Of a DNA stretch of 64,000 bases, positions 32,574 through 41,689 are shown one piece after another. Source of the stretch: JBBQWZ01 sp038210135 (GTDB lineage Bacteria > Acidobacteriota > Terriglobia > Bryobacterales > Bryobacteraceae). Positions within the stretch are counted from its first letter, which is position 1; each line of letters starts with the position of its first letter. Below the pieces are notes generated by a model that saw only the letters and a program-made list of their open reading frames with translations, made no database searches and was not told where the DNA came from. The position numbers and the translations under genes were made by a program. The DNA is taken from positions 124,001-188,000 of the forward strand of contig JBBQWZ010000001.1 in assembly GCA_038210135.1 (NCBI GenBank), given 5' to 3'.

Positions 32574-35093
32574 CTACTTCGCGGCTCTTGCTCGCGAGAA
32601 ATAGCTTCGAACTGGAGCGGGCGGTTCCGATTTGCGAATGGCGCGCCACAGGATGTCGTTCAACTCGTCGTCGTCCACTTCATCCGCGTTCCCAAAATCC
32701 AGTTTCTCCGAACGGGCCGCTGTTTCGCTCTTCGCCGGATTGCGTACGGTGAGCGAGATACGAGGCTTGGCGGCTTCGAAGGCCCGGGCGTCGGGCTTGT
32801 TCATGAACGCTGCCGTCATTGGAGTGGATCCGCCATCGAACTGCGTCATCGGCCGCAATCCCAAAATCAATTCCATCGTACGCAGCATCGACGCCTGCGT
32901 ATACAGAGTGGAATCGATGATTCCGCGGCGCGTGTAGGGCGAGATGACGAATGCCGGAGACCGGTGCGAATCGACGTGATCCGGACCGTTCTGCGCGTCA
33001 TCTTCCGTCACAAAGATCGCGGTCTTAGCCCAGAATTTCGATTTCGACACACCCTCGACTAACAACGCCAAGGCGTAGTCGTTGTCGGCGAACGCTGACA
33101 GAGGCGCGACTTTGCCCGGCGTCGTTCCCGAAGTGTGATCGTTGCCGAGCCGCAAAATCATAAAGCGCGGCATCTTGCCCGCGCGCTCAAACTCTGCAAG
33201 GTCTGCGAGGAACGTCTTTGCACGCTCGACATCCGGATACTCCAAATCGAACCCTCGATAGTTTTCGTTCGTAACCGCATCGAGCGAATCGTCGCGGACT
33301 CCGCGAGCTTGCTGTCCGCCGCGCGGCGCGTCCTTGATGTTGTCCACGAAATAGCCGTAATTCCGCATCGACAATCCGGCGGAAAGCACTTGCGACCAGA
33401 TATAGCCGGCCGGCGGAGCGTTTGCGGGCTCGCCTCCCTCGAAATCGTACTTGCCGCGGCGCTTGCCGTAGTTGCTTGGCCACAGCTTTTGCGTGTAATC
33501 GGTCGCGATCGCGGCGGTGGCCCAATTGTGTCCATCGGCGCTGACATCCGCATTGACATAATAATTGTCAAAGAGCACAAACTCGTTCGCGAGCTTGCGG
33601 TGATTGATGCTGACGTCCTCTTTGAAAAGCGTTAACGATGGATCCCCGTTGCCTTTTCCGAGATCGCCCAACACCTGATCGTAAGTCCGATTCTCTTTAA
33701 CGATGTAAATGACGTGCTCAATCGGAGAAGGCCTGTTCGGACGGCTGTAAATGCCGTCGCCGCCAACGCTCCAGCGATCCAGGATCTGGCGATCGCGGTA
33801 CGGGGTGAGGTCGAGCGCGCGCTTACTGTACTCATCGAGTTTAGGCTCATCGAAAGGTGGAATCACCGAAGCACTGCCGACTTGCAAAACGCCGATGTAC
33901 TGATCGGAACGAACACCTTCGTGCGATGGAGTCCGTAAACGCGTGGGATTGGGTCCCTCTGGATTTGGAAAACTTCCGCCGCCCTTGCCGTTCAGTACAA
34001 CCAACCGCCCATCAGGCAACATGCGCGCCGCCGTCGGATACCAACCGACCGGAACGAATCCCGACACGCGGCTCCGCCTTCCATCTATTTGAGCGACGGC
34101 GACCGCGTTCGCGTCGGAACAAACTACGAACAGTTGATCCTGATCCGTTGAGAGGGACAACGCGCTCGGCGTCATGCCAACCGGATGCCGGGGCGTCATC
34201 GCAATGTTGATCGATTCCGAAAGCTTCATGTCTTTCGCGTCGTTCAGCGCTACAGCGAATACTGTATTCGTGTTCGACGCGGTGACGAACAGACGCAAAC
34301 CAGGCTGCTCCTTCGCATCCTCATCCGAAGCTTTTCGCGCACGCAGGACCATGTCGGCGGTGTGCTGGCCGAGCCGGATACGATTCAGTTCCTTTCCGCT
34401 ATTCGCATCGTATTGGTAGACGGTGCCATCCGCCCAACTCGAGACGAAGTACGTTTTGCCGTCGGGATGAAACAGGATGCGGTACGGTCGGCGCCCCGAT
34501 TTGAAACGCTCGATCACGCGGCCCGACTGCGGATTGATGACAACGATGGTATCGCGATACAGGTCGGCGGCATAGATCAGTCTTCCATCGGGCGAGACGG
34601 CGATGTCACCGATAAAATCTTCGGCCGCGCGTGCGGCGGCGGGTTTGATTTCGAGTTCACGCGCGGGCTTCAATTCTCCGGCATCAGAAAATGTGAACTC
34701 GTAAACCGTGTCCTTTTGGCCGCCGCCCACGTAGACCATGCGACCGTTCGGAGTGAAGGTCAGGCCGAGCCAACCGTCGGCTACCGGAACGCGGCTCAAT
34801 TCGCGCATCGTAGCGACTTCGAGCACCGAAACGGACGGCGGTTTGTAACCGCCATTCAAAACCAAGAGGAACTTCCCGTTCGGAGAAAGGGCGGACGACA
34901 TCGGAAAAGTATCCAGCGGAATCTGCTTTCCCGCCGGCCCCAAGCGCCATCCGGAGCTCAATAGAAAAGTGCCATCCGCTTGCCTGCCCACGTTGATGCG
35001 CTCCGCTCGCTGCGAAGAGAGCACCGCGGATCCAACCGCCGCTAAGACAAATACGCCAAGTAAAATTCGGCTTTGGTCGAGCATTGCGACCAT
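32574..35093 (-). CDS. Secreted YncE-like propeller fused to a phosphoesterase-family domain
   Basis: The 839-residue product starts with a signal anchor ('ILLGVFVLAAVGSAVL'). The N-terminal half (about 30-400) is a seven-bladed YncE-type propeller with repeats such as 'ALSPNGKFLLVLNGG', 'VSPDGRLIYAADLY' and 'HPDGKTYFVSSW'. The C-terminal half matches the phosphoesterase / alkaline-phosphatase superfamily: 'HVIYIVKENRTYDQVLGDLG', 'VNADVSADGHNWATAAIATDY' and a metal-ligand-like stretch 'VTEDDAQNGPDHVDSHRSPAFVISPYTRRG'. It probably acts outside the cytoplasm on a phosphoester; the substrate is unknown. Confidence 0.87.
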   Translation of the reverse strand: MVAMLDQSRILLGVFVLAAVGSAVLSSQRAERINVGRQADGTFLLSSGWRLGPAGKQIPLDTFPMSSALSPNGKFLLVLNGGYKPPSVSVLEVATMRELSRVPVADGWLGLTFTPNGRMVYVGGGQKDTVYEFTFSDAGELKPARELEIKPAAARAAEDFIGDIAVSPDGRLIYAADLYRDTIVVINPQSGRVIERFKSGRRPYRILFHPDGKTYFVSSWADGTVYQYDANSGKELNRIRLGQHTADMVLRARKASDEDAKEQPGLRLFVTASNTNTVFAVALNDAKDMKLSESINIAMTPRHPVGMTPSALSLSTDQDQLFVVCSDANAVAVAQIDGRRSRVSGFVPVGWYPTAARMLPDGRLVVLNGKGGGSFPNPEGPNPTRLRTPSHEGVRSDQYIGVLQVGSASVIPPFDEPKLDEYSKRALDLTPYRDRQILDRWSVGGDGIYSRPNRPSPIEHVIYIVKENRTYDQVLGDLGKGNGDPSLTLFKEDVSINHRKLANEFVLFDNYYVNADVSADGHNWATAAIATDYTQKLWPSNYGKRRGKYDFEGGEPANAPPAGYIWSQVLSAGLSMRNYGYFVDNIKDAPRGGQQARGVRDDSLDAVTNENYRGFDLEYPDVERAKTFLADLAEFERAGKMPRFMILRLGNDHTSGTTPGKVAPLSAFADNDYALALLVEGVSKSKFWAKTAIFVTEDDAQNGPDHVDSHRSPAFVISPYTRRGIIDSTLYTQASMLRTMELILGLRPMTQFDGGSTPMTAAFMNKPDARAFEAAKPRISLTVRNPAKSETAARSEKLDFGNADEVDDDELNDILWRAIRKSEPPAPVRSYFSRARAAK

Positions 35094-35126
35094 TGTAACG
35101 AGGAAACTGCGAACATCCGATGAATC

Positions 35127-35510
35127 TTACGTTTGGATGGGCACTTTGGCCGCGAGCGTTTTGGGTGCAACGCGACGATAGGAATCCGCCATCAACTCCG
35201 CCACTTCTTCCCAATCGACATCAGCCGTGTCAAGGCGCAGCGCCACCCAACCGCGATGCGCGATGTACGCGGGAAGGTAGAAGCGCTCCGGTTGCGCAGC
35301 GGTCAAGGCGGTGTTGTCACTTGGCGCAACCTTCGCAGTGACAGCCACCATCCCGTCCCCATGATGGTTGTTCAGGAAGTAGGCGAAGATCTTCTTCCGA
35401 ACCAGAAAAGAAGCGTGGTCGTTCATCGCCTCGCAGGACGCCTCAGGCAACGCCAGGCAGATCTTACTCAACTGCGCCAACGTGGATTTCGGAGTCGCGC
35501 TCTTACTCAT
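35127..35510 (-). CDS. MmcQ/YjbR (DUF419) family protein
   Basis: The 127-residue product has the family layout 'ICLALPEASCEAMNDHASFLVRKKIFAYF' and 'HRGWVALRLDTADVDWEEVAELMADSYRRVAPK', a small alpha/beta double-wing fold also called the CyaY-like or MmcQ-like domain. Proteins of this family bind DNA in some cases, but no role is established. It is a short gene between the phosphoesterase and carbamoyltransferase genes. Confidence 0.85.
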   Translation of the reverse strand: MSKSATPKSTLAQLSKICLALPEASCEAMNDHASFLVRKKIFAYFLNNHHGDGMVAVTAKVAPSDNTALTAAQPERFYLPAYIAHRGWVALRLDTADVDWEEVAELMADSYRRVAPKTLAAKVPIQT

Positions 35511-35540
35511 ACGGCCTCGACCAATGAAAACGCGGATCCA

Positions 35541-37115
35541 CTATTTCGTCAATAGAAAATTCCCAACGAACAACCCGTCGATCCCAGAGGAATAAAAGCT
35601 GCGGACGGCGTCGCGCGGCGTGCAGACCAGGGGATCGCCAAACAGATTGAAGCTGGTGTTGTACAAGACTGGAAGACCGGTGGCTGCGCCGGCGGCATGC
35701 AACAGGCGGTGATATAGCGGGTTCTCGTGCTGTTCGACGACATGCACGCGAACCAGATCGTGGCCCAGAATCGCCGACTCGAACATCTTGCGATGCGATT
35801 GCCGAACCTTGCCGACCGTCGCGAGGTTGCGGGCGTTCTCGCCGACTTCAAAATACTGCGAGGCGAGTTCCGCCGGTACCGATGCCGCGAATTTGCGGAA
35901 ACCCTCACGATGCTTGATGAACACGTTCAGGTTCTCCGTGGAATACGGATCCAGGGGCGACGCGAGAATACTACGATTGCCGAGCGCGCGCGGACCGAAC
36001 TCCATGCGGCCCTGCATCCACGCGACGATCTGATGCTCGCCCAGCATCTTCACCGCGTTCTCCACCAACTCATCCGTCGTCAGCAGAAAGCGGAACCGCA
36101 GCTTGCAATTTTCGAGGACCTGCTTTATTTCTTCCGGCCGGAATTCCGGTCCGAGCAACATTGAGGACTTCGCCTCGGCGCGGACGTGACTCGCTGGATG
36201 CGCCGCGTACCAGGCGGAATAGGCCGCGCCGATCGCCGTTCCCGCATTGCCGGACGCCGGCTGCACAAAAACGTTCTTCCAATTGCCCGACGATTCGAGC
36301 GCCCGGACCAGAAGCGCGTTGAAGAACAAACCTCCGGCGACGCACAAATTCTCGCCCTTGCCCGCCAGCCGAACGACGATCTCGTTCACCGCCTGCTGCA
36401 GACCCGCGGCCACGTCGCCGACCATCGATTTTGGAATCTCCGCGCCATCAGGCAGACCCAACCGGGCAAAGAATTTCGCACCAAATGTCCCGCGCTCCGC
36501 GCGGTTCCCATCGAAATACGCCGAATCCAAGCGCGCTTCTTCGGAGACAATTTCGCGAAACAACGAACCGAATCTCCCGCCGTTCCCCTGGGCTGCGAGC
36601 CACTGCACCTTATGCTCGTCGCGCCGCGCAACAAATCCGAGCAACTCCGTGACCCGCCCATACAGCAGCCCCAGTGAATCGGGATAATACCATTCCCGCT
36701 CCAGCCGCACATCGGCTCCCGCAGCGTGCCACTTCGCTCCGCAACGGAAATCCCCGCCGCGGTCCAGGGTAAGGACGGTCGCCTCCTGAAAAGCCGATCC
36801 GAAATACGCGGACGCCGCATGCGCCGCATGATGCTCGATGAGAGTCAAACGCGCTTGCGGAAACAGGTTCCGCAGCGCCAAATGGAATTCCGCCTCCGGA
36901 CCCTCGACAAAGGGCCGAACGAGAGCGAGGCAATCGACATCCTTCGCTTCGATGCCCGCGATCCGCAAACACTCGTTCACCGCGGCGGCCGGCACATCGC
37001 CTGGGGTCCAATGGCGATCCAGCCGCTCTTCTTCGATGGCGGCAACCAGGTTTCCATCGCGCAGAACCGCGCTAGCCGCATTGCTCAGAATGCCGCCCAA
37101 TCCCAGAGTGATCAT
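35541..37115 (-). CDS. Carbamoyltransferase (NodU/CmcH/TobZ family)
   Basis: The 524-residue product has the Kae1-like N-terminal domain with the metal-binding histidines in 'EHHAAHAASAYFGSAF' (residues 94-109) and 'VLTLDRGGDFRCG'. The family motif 'FGPRALGNRSILASP' and the C-terminal domain ('PVLYNTSFNLFGDPLVCTPRDAV') complete it. Such enzymes make O-carbamoyl groups from carbamoyl phosphate and ATP on sugars or antibiotics. The ATG overlaps the glnS stop as ATGA, so I rejected the longer frame starting at 37142. No antibiotic or sugar gene cluster surrounds it; the acceptor is unknown. Confidence 0.9.
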   Translation of the reverse strand: MITLGLGGILSNAASAVLRDGNLVAAIEEERLDRHWTPGDVPAAAVNECLRIAGIEAKDVDCLALVRPFVEGPEAEFHLALRNLFPQARLTLIEHHAAHAASAYFGSAFQEATVLTLDRGGDFRCGAKWHAAGADVRLEREWYYPDSLGLLYGRVTELLGFVARRDEHKVQWLAAQGNGGRFGSLFREIVSEEARLDSAYFDGNRAERGTFGAKFFARLGLPDGAEIPKSMVGDVAAGLQQAVNEIVVRLAGKGENLCVAGGLFFNALLVRALESSGNWKNVFVQPASGNAGTAIGAAYSAWYAAHPASHVRAEAKSSMLLGPEFRPEEIKQVLENCKLRFRFLLTTDELVENAVKMLGEHQIVAWMQGRMEFGPRALGNRSILASPLDPYSTENLNVFIKHREGFRKFAASVPAELASQYFEVGENARNLATVGKVRQSHRKMFESAILGHDLVRVHVVEQHENPLYHRLLHAAGAATGLPVLYNTSFNLFGDPLVCTPRDAVRSFYSSGIDGLFVGNFLLTK

Positions 37116-38824
37116 TTGCTCTTGGTCTCGATCTTCGCCCACGTGTCGCGTAGGCCTACGGTTCGGTTGAAGACCAACTTTTCAGCTGTCGAATCCTTGT
37201 CGACGCAAAAATAACCCAGGCGCTCGAACTGGTAGCGCTTATCTTTCGACGCGCTCGCCAAGCTTGGTTCCAGTTTCGCCGTGATGACTTCGAGGGAATT
37301 TGGATTGAGGTTGACCGTGAAATCCTCGCCCTCCGGCACATCGCCTGGATCTTCTTTCGAGAACAAATTGTCGTACAGCCGCACCTCGGTATCGAGCGCG
37401 TGCTGCGCCGAAACCCAGTGGATGGTCGATTTCACCTTGCGCCCATCGGGAGAATTTCCGCCACGCGATGCCGGGTCGTACGTGCAATGCAACTCAGTGA
37501 CAATTCCCTTGTCATCCTTAACAACGCCGGTGCATTTCACGAAATAGCCGTACCGAAGCCGTACTTCGCGGCCCGGAGCCAGCCGGAAAAACTGCTTCGG
37601 GGGATCTTCGCGGAAATCATCCTGCTCAATGTAGAGCTCGCGTGAGAACGGAACCTTGCGTGTGCCGGCGCTCGCGTCTTCCGGATTGTTCACGGCTTCC
37701 ATTTCCTCTACCTGTCCCTCGGGATAGTTGGTGAGCACCAGCTTCAGAGGCCGCAACACGGCCATCACGCGATCGGCGCGCTTGTTCAGATCCTCGCGGA
37801 TAAAGTAGTCGAGCAGCGAAAGCTCGATAATTCCCGTTGTTTTCGAAATCCCGATGCGGCTACAAAACTTGCGGATCGCCTCCGGCGGAAAACCACGCCG
37901 GCGCATGCCGGAAAGCGTGGGCATGCGCGGATCGTCCCAACCGGTAACGATTCCACGCTGCACGAGCGCGAGCAGCTTTCGCTTACTCAACAACGTATAC
38001 GTCAGATTCAGGCGATCGAACTCGATCTGTTGCGGATGATAAATGCCGAGCTCTTCGACGAACCAGTCGTAGAGCGGCCGATGATCCTCAAACTCCAGCG
38101 TGCAGATGGAATGGGTGATTTTCTCAATTGAATCGCACTGCCCGTGTGCGTAATCGTACATCGGATAGATGCACCAGGCGTCGCCGGTCCGGTGATGATG
38201 CGCATGCAAAATCCGGTACATGATCGGATCGCGCATGTTCAGGTTCTTCGAAGCCATGTCGATCTTGGCGCGGAGCGTGCGCGCGCCGTCCGCAAACTCA
38301 CCGGCTCGCATGCGGGCGAACAAATCAAGATTCTCTTCGACGGAGCGATTGCGGTAGGGGCTTTCCTGGCCAGGTTCGGTGAGCGTTCCGCGCTGCTGGC
38401 GGATCTGGTCCGCATTCAGATCGCAGACGTACGCCTTGCTCTTTTGGATCAGATCGACAGCCCAATCGTACAGTTGTTGGAAATAATCCGAAGCGTAGTA
38501 GACGCGGTCTCCAAAATCGCCGCCGAGCCACTTTACATCTTCAATAATGGAGTCAACGTACTCGACTTCCTCTTTACTCGGATTGGTGTCGTCGAACCGC
38601 AGATTGCATTTTCCAGTGAATTCCTCGGCCAGGCCGAAATTCAGCGAGATCGATTTGGCGTGACCGGCGTGCAGATATCCATTCGGCTCTGGCGGAAAAC
38701 GCGTGTGAACGCGGCCCTGATATTTGTTTGTCTTCAAGTCGTCGAGAATGGTCTCGCGGATGAAGTTAGTGGGCGCAACGGCTTCAGCCGGCGCCACATC
38801 GGAACCGTTTTTCGGATTGTTCAT
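37112..38824 (-). CDS. glnS: Glutamine-tRNA ligase
   Basis: GlnS charges tRNA-Gln directly. The 570-residue product has the class I HIGH-type motif in 'RFPPEPNGYLHAGHAKSI', the GlnRS-specific 'FDDTNPSKEEVEYV', the KMSKS-like 'LLSKRKLLALV' and the C-terminal anticodon-binding beta-barrels. Bacteria with GlnRS need no Gln amidotransferase for tRNA-Gln. The gene follows gltX by six bases and precedes the carbamoyltransferase gene with an ATGA overlap. Confidence 0.95.
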   Translation of the reverse strand: MNNPKNGSDVAPAEAVAPTNFIRETILDDLKTNKYQGRVHTRFPPEPNGYLHAGHAKSISLNFGLAEEFTGKCNLRFDDTNPSKEEVEYVDSIIEDVKWLGGDFGDRVYYASDYFQQLYDWAVDLIQKSKAYVCDLNADQIRQQRGTLTEPGQESPYRNRSVEENLDLFARMRAGEFADGARTLRAKIDMASKNLNMRDPIMYRILHAHHHRTGDAWCIYPMYDYAHGQCDSIEKITHSICTLEFEDHRPLYDWFVEELGIYHPQQIEFDRLNLTYTLLSKRKLLALVQRGIVTGWDDPRMPTLSGMRRRGFPPEAIRKFCSRIGISKTTGIIELSLLDYFIREDLNKRADRVMAVLRPLKLVLTNYPEGQVEEMEAVNNPEDASAGTRKVPFSRELYIEQDDFREDPPKQFFRLAPGREVRLRYGYFVKCTGVVKDDKGIVTELHCTYDPASRGGNSPDGRKVKSTIHWVSAQHALDTEVRLYDNLFSKEDPGDVPEGEDFTVNLNPNSLEVITAKLEPSLASASKDKRYQFERLGYFCVDKDSTAEKLVFNRTVGLRDTWAKIETKSK

Positions 38825-38830
38825 AAAATC

Positions 38831-40276
38831 TCAGGCGACGTCTGTCAGTTTTTCAAGCGCGCGATCGATCCTTTTGAGGCACGTGTCGCGGCCCAGCACC
38901 ACCAGCGTCTCGAAGAGCGGAGGCGCATCTTTACGGCCGCAAACGGCGACCCGAATGGGCTGAAACATTTGTCCGGCCTTAATCTTCAATTCGACGGAAC
39001 CGGCTCGAAGGGCCGCGTCCAGCGAATCGTGATCGAAGGCGCAGGTGGCGAGAATTTCTTTCGCTTTTACGAGGGCGGTCTTCGCCATTGCGAGATCGCC
39101 TTTTTGCGGCGTCAATTCCGCTTTGTCGTAGGGCTTGAGTTCATCCAGGAAAAAGAAGTCCGCGACCTCCGCAACTTCCTTGAGGGTCTTAATGCGCTCT
39201 CGTATCAGCGGCGTCAGCGCCAGCATTTTCTCGGGTGTAGCCGCGAATCCCGCGGCCGCGGCAAAGGGCATCAACTGCGCGGCCAGTTCAGCCACCGGCA
39301 AACTGCGGATCAGTGTCGCGTTCAGCCAGACCGCCTTTGGGTCGAACGGATCCTGCTCCGTGAAATTGACAACCGCATTGCTGCGGTTGATTCCGGCGAA
39401 CGAGAATACGTCGACCAATTCCTGCCGCGTCATTTGCTCGCGGTCGTCTTTCGGTGACCACCCAAGCAGGCAAAGAAAATTGATATAGCTGTGCGCGAGA
39501 AAGCCGCCGTCGCGATAGGTCGTCACGCTGACCACAGGTCCATGTTTGCGCTTCGAAAGTTTCGCGCCGTCCGGGGCGATCAACAGGGGAAGATGCGCGA
39601 AAGCAGGCGGAGCCACGCCGGCAGCCTCAAAAATCAGAACATGCTTGAACGTATTCGTTAAGTGATCCTGACCGCGAATGATATGGCTGATCCGCAGATC
39701 AATGTCGTCCGCGCAAGAGGCCATGTGATAGGTCGGAATCCCATTCGAGCGGAGCAGGGCGAAATCCTCGATGTCGTCGGCCAGCTTCGTCTGTTCGCCG
39801 TAGACCTCATCTTTGAATCTGACTTCGCGGCTCGTGCCGCGGGGGACGCGATAACGCAGGACAAAAGGCTCGCCCGCAGCCGCGCGCCGCTCACTCTCCG
39901 CGTCGGATAATTCGCGCATGCCCGGATTGAATAACCAAGCTCCACCTTCGTGAGCCTTATCCTCGCCATCCGTGACAGCGGGAGTGAAATCGCGGTAGCC
40001 CAGGCCCTTTTTGAGAATCGCTTCGGCGGTCTGCTTGTGCAGTGCGAGACGCTCGGACTGCCGGTACTGCTCGTCCCAGCTAAGATCGAGCCACTTCAGA
40101 CCTTCGAAGATCGAATCTTCCGACCGCTGGGTGTTACGCGCGACGTCGGTGTCGTCGATCCGCAGAATCATGGTTCCGCCGTTATGCCGGGCGTACAGCC
40201 AATTAAAGATGAAAGTCCTCGCGCTACCGATGTGAAGATATCCGGTAGGAGAGGGCGCAAACCGCACTCTGAGCAT
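38831..40276 (-). CDS. gltX: Glutamate-tRNA ligase
   Basis: GltX charges tRNA-Glu. The 481-residue product begins 'MLRVRFAPSPTGYLHIGSARTFIFNWLYAR' with the HIGH motif, has 'LRIDDTDVARN' and the KMSKS-type loop 'LSKRKHGPVVSV', and ends in the helical anticodon-binding domain. Six bases separate it from rsmA upstream and from glnS downstream, so the four genes read as one operon. Confidence 0.96.
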   Translation of the reverse strand: MLRVRFAPSPTGYLHIGSARTFIFNWLYARHNGGTMILRIDDTDVARNTQRSEDSIFEGLKWLDLSWDEQYRQSERLALHKQTAEAILKKGLGYRDFTPAVTDGEDKAHEGGAWLFNPGMRELSDAESERRAAAGEPFVLRYRVPRGTSREVRFKDEVYGEQTKLADDIEDFALLRSNGIPTYHMASCADDIDLRISHIIRGQDHLTNTFKHVLIFEAAGVAPPAFAHLPLLIAPDGAKLSKRKHGPVVSVTTYRDGGFLAHSYINFLCLLGWSPKDDREQMTRQELVDVFSFAGINRSNAVVNFTEQDPFDPKAVWLNATLIRSLPVAELAAQLMPFAAAAGFAATPEKMLALTPLIRERIKTLKEVAEVADFFFLDELKPYDKAELTPQKGDLAMAKTALVKAKEILATCAFDHDSLDAALRAGSVELKIKAGQMFQPIRVAVCGRKDAPPLFETLVVLGRDTCLKRIDRALEKLTDVA

Positions 40277-40282
40277 GAAATC

Positions 40283-41071
40283 TCAGGATAGCGCGGGCTC
40301 GTCGTTGGCCGCCGGGTTCACAGGCGCGTTGCGGAGGCGTTCAAAAATGGTTCGGAGCTCCGCGATGCCCAGTTGCTCGGCGCGCATACCGCCTTGCGTT
40401 ACCTGATCCACCTGCTCGCGCGGGTATCGCACCAGCAGATTGTTGCGCAGCGTCTTCCGCTTCTGCCGGAAACAGGTCCCGGCGAAACTCAGGAACGCGT
40501 CGGCGTCCGGATCCACGGGGCGGGGAACCACCGAAATCACCGCACTCTCGACTTTCGGAGGCGGGCGGAAGTCGGCCTTCGATACCTCGAACAGCAGCTT
40601 GGCTTCCGAGTAGATTTGCGTCTGGACGGAAAGATAGCCGTAATCCCTGGATCCCGGCGACGCCGTTACGCGCTCGGCGACTTCAAGTTGGACCAGAAAC
40701 GTTCCGCGAGTCCAACCGGGAGAAGTAAATACGCGCTCCAGGATTGGTGAGGTGATGTAGTACGGCAGGTTGCCGGTGATGGCGGCCGGGCCCCAAGCGG
40801 TGAGGTCGGCTTTGAGGACATCCGACTCCACGATTTCGAGACGTCCGGCCTCGATTTGCTCCCGAAATCGTTGGCGCAAATAGCCAACCAGATAGCTGTC
40901 TAGCTCAATGACAACTAACTTGTCTACCCGATTCAAGAGGTGCGCGGTCAGAGCTCCCTTACCAGGGCCGATCTCGACCATCAGTGGCAGCCGCTCCGGC
41001 GCCGCTGCTTCGGCGATGTGCTCAAGAATGGATTGCTTGTCGAGGAAATGCTGGCCGAGGCGTCTTGGCAA
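40283..41071 (-). CDS. rsmA: 16S rRNA (adenine1518/1519-N6)-dimethyltransferase
   Basis: RsmA (KsgA) dimethylates two adjacent adenines near the 3' end of 16S rRNA, a late check in 30S assembly. The 262-residue product begins 'RRLGQHFLDKQSILEHI' and has the SAM motif 'VEIGPGKGALTAHLL', the acidic 'VVIELDSYLVGYL' and the catalytic NLPY in 'ITGNLPYYITSPIL'. The start is a TTG at 41071, with no ATG or GTG in the frame nearby. It is the first gene of the gltX-glnS-carbamoyltransferase row. Confidence 0.94.
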   Translation of the reverse strand: MPRRLGQHFLDKQSILEHIAEAAAPERLPLMVEIGPGKGALTAHLLNRVDKLVVIELDSYLVGYLRQRFREQIEAGRLEIVESDVLKADLTAWGPAAITGNLPYYITSPILERVFTSPGWTRGTFLVQLEVAERVTASPGSRDYGYLSVQTQIYSEAKLLFEVSKADFRPPPKVESAVISVVPRPVDPDADAFLSFAGTCFRQKRKTLRNNLLVRYPREQVDQVTQGGMRAEQLGIAELRTIFERLRNAPVNPAANDEPALS

Positions 41072-41091
41072 GTAGCGCGTCGCAGGCTGAA

Positions 41092-41676
41092 CTAGCCTTT
41101 GACCTCGATGTGGTTCGCCGTCAGCGAGACGCGGATGCGGCCGGACATCGGCTGTCCGAAGGCGGTGGCGGGCGTAAATTGCGTGAAAAGCAGGTTGTTC
41201 TCGATTCGGCGCCGCAGGTCCGAATTCTTCATCGCAAGATCACCACGAACGACGGCGTAATCGATCATCCTGCCCTGGTCGTCGATGACGACATCGAGCA
41301 CGACTTCGTTCTGGCTCAAACCAATTGGCTGGACGCCCTTCACACTGGCTTCGGTGCTGAGCACGGTCGGAACGTCGAACGTAAGATCAGACGCCCGTAC
41401 CGCGATGCCAGGCATCACCATACTGAATAAAATAACCGCTGAACAAAGCCCACCTGCGAACGGCAGGGCCAAGGGCCGCATGCTGTTCGTGGTCATCAGC
41501 TGAAAATGATCGACGGCGGTCTGCCACCGCTGCTTCCACGTCAAGCGCTGCAATCGCCGCTGCCGTTCCCGCGAAGCGACTACTCGCAAACGGGAGTACA
41601 AAGCTGAGGGAGCTGTGCGCTGTGGCAGAGACCGCAACACTTGGCGGATTTCGTCGTGATTAGGTTCAATCATCAT
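41092..41676 (-). CDS. Membrane protein with TonB-C-like domain, downstream partner of an ECF sigma gene
   Basis: The 194-residue product has a basic N-terminal part of about 70 residues ('LPQRTAPSALYSRLRVVASRERQRRLQRL'), one hydrophobic helix (about 69-90), and a periplasmic domain that resembles a TonB C-terminal fold ('EVVLDVVIDDQGRMIDYAVVRG' and 'TQFTPATAFGQPMSGRIRVSL'). Its gene starts 13 bp after the sigma-factor stop, the usual place of an anti-sigma factor, and the single-helix layout fits one. No zinc-finger anti-sigma motif is visible, so the anti-sigma role is a guess. Confidence 0.6.
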   Translation of the reverse strand: MMIEPNHDEIRQVLRSLPQRTAPSALYSRLRVVASRERQRRLQRLTWKQRWQTAVDHFQLMTTNSMRPLALPFAGGLCSAVILFSMVMPGIAVRASDLTFDVPTVLSTEASVKGVQPIGLSQNEVVLDVVIDDQGRMIDYAVVRGDLAMKNSDLRRRIENNLLFTQFTPATAFGQPMSGRIRVSLTANHIEVKG

Positions 41677-41689
41677 CGTCCGCCCCTTT

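Noticed and set aside
38144..39457. Plus-strand open frame (437 codons) across glnS and gltX
   Set aside because: It crosses two real genes on the opposite strand; a gene here would need both tRNA synthetases to be wrong.
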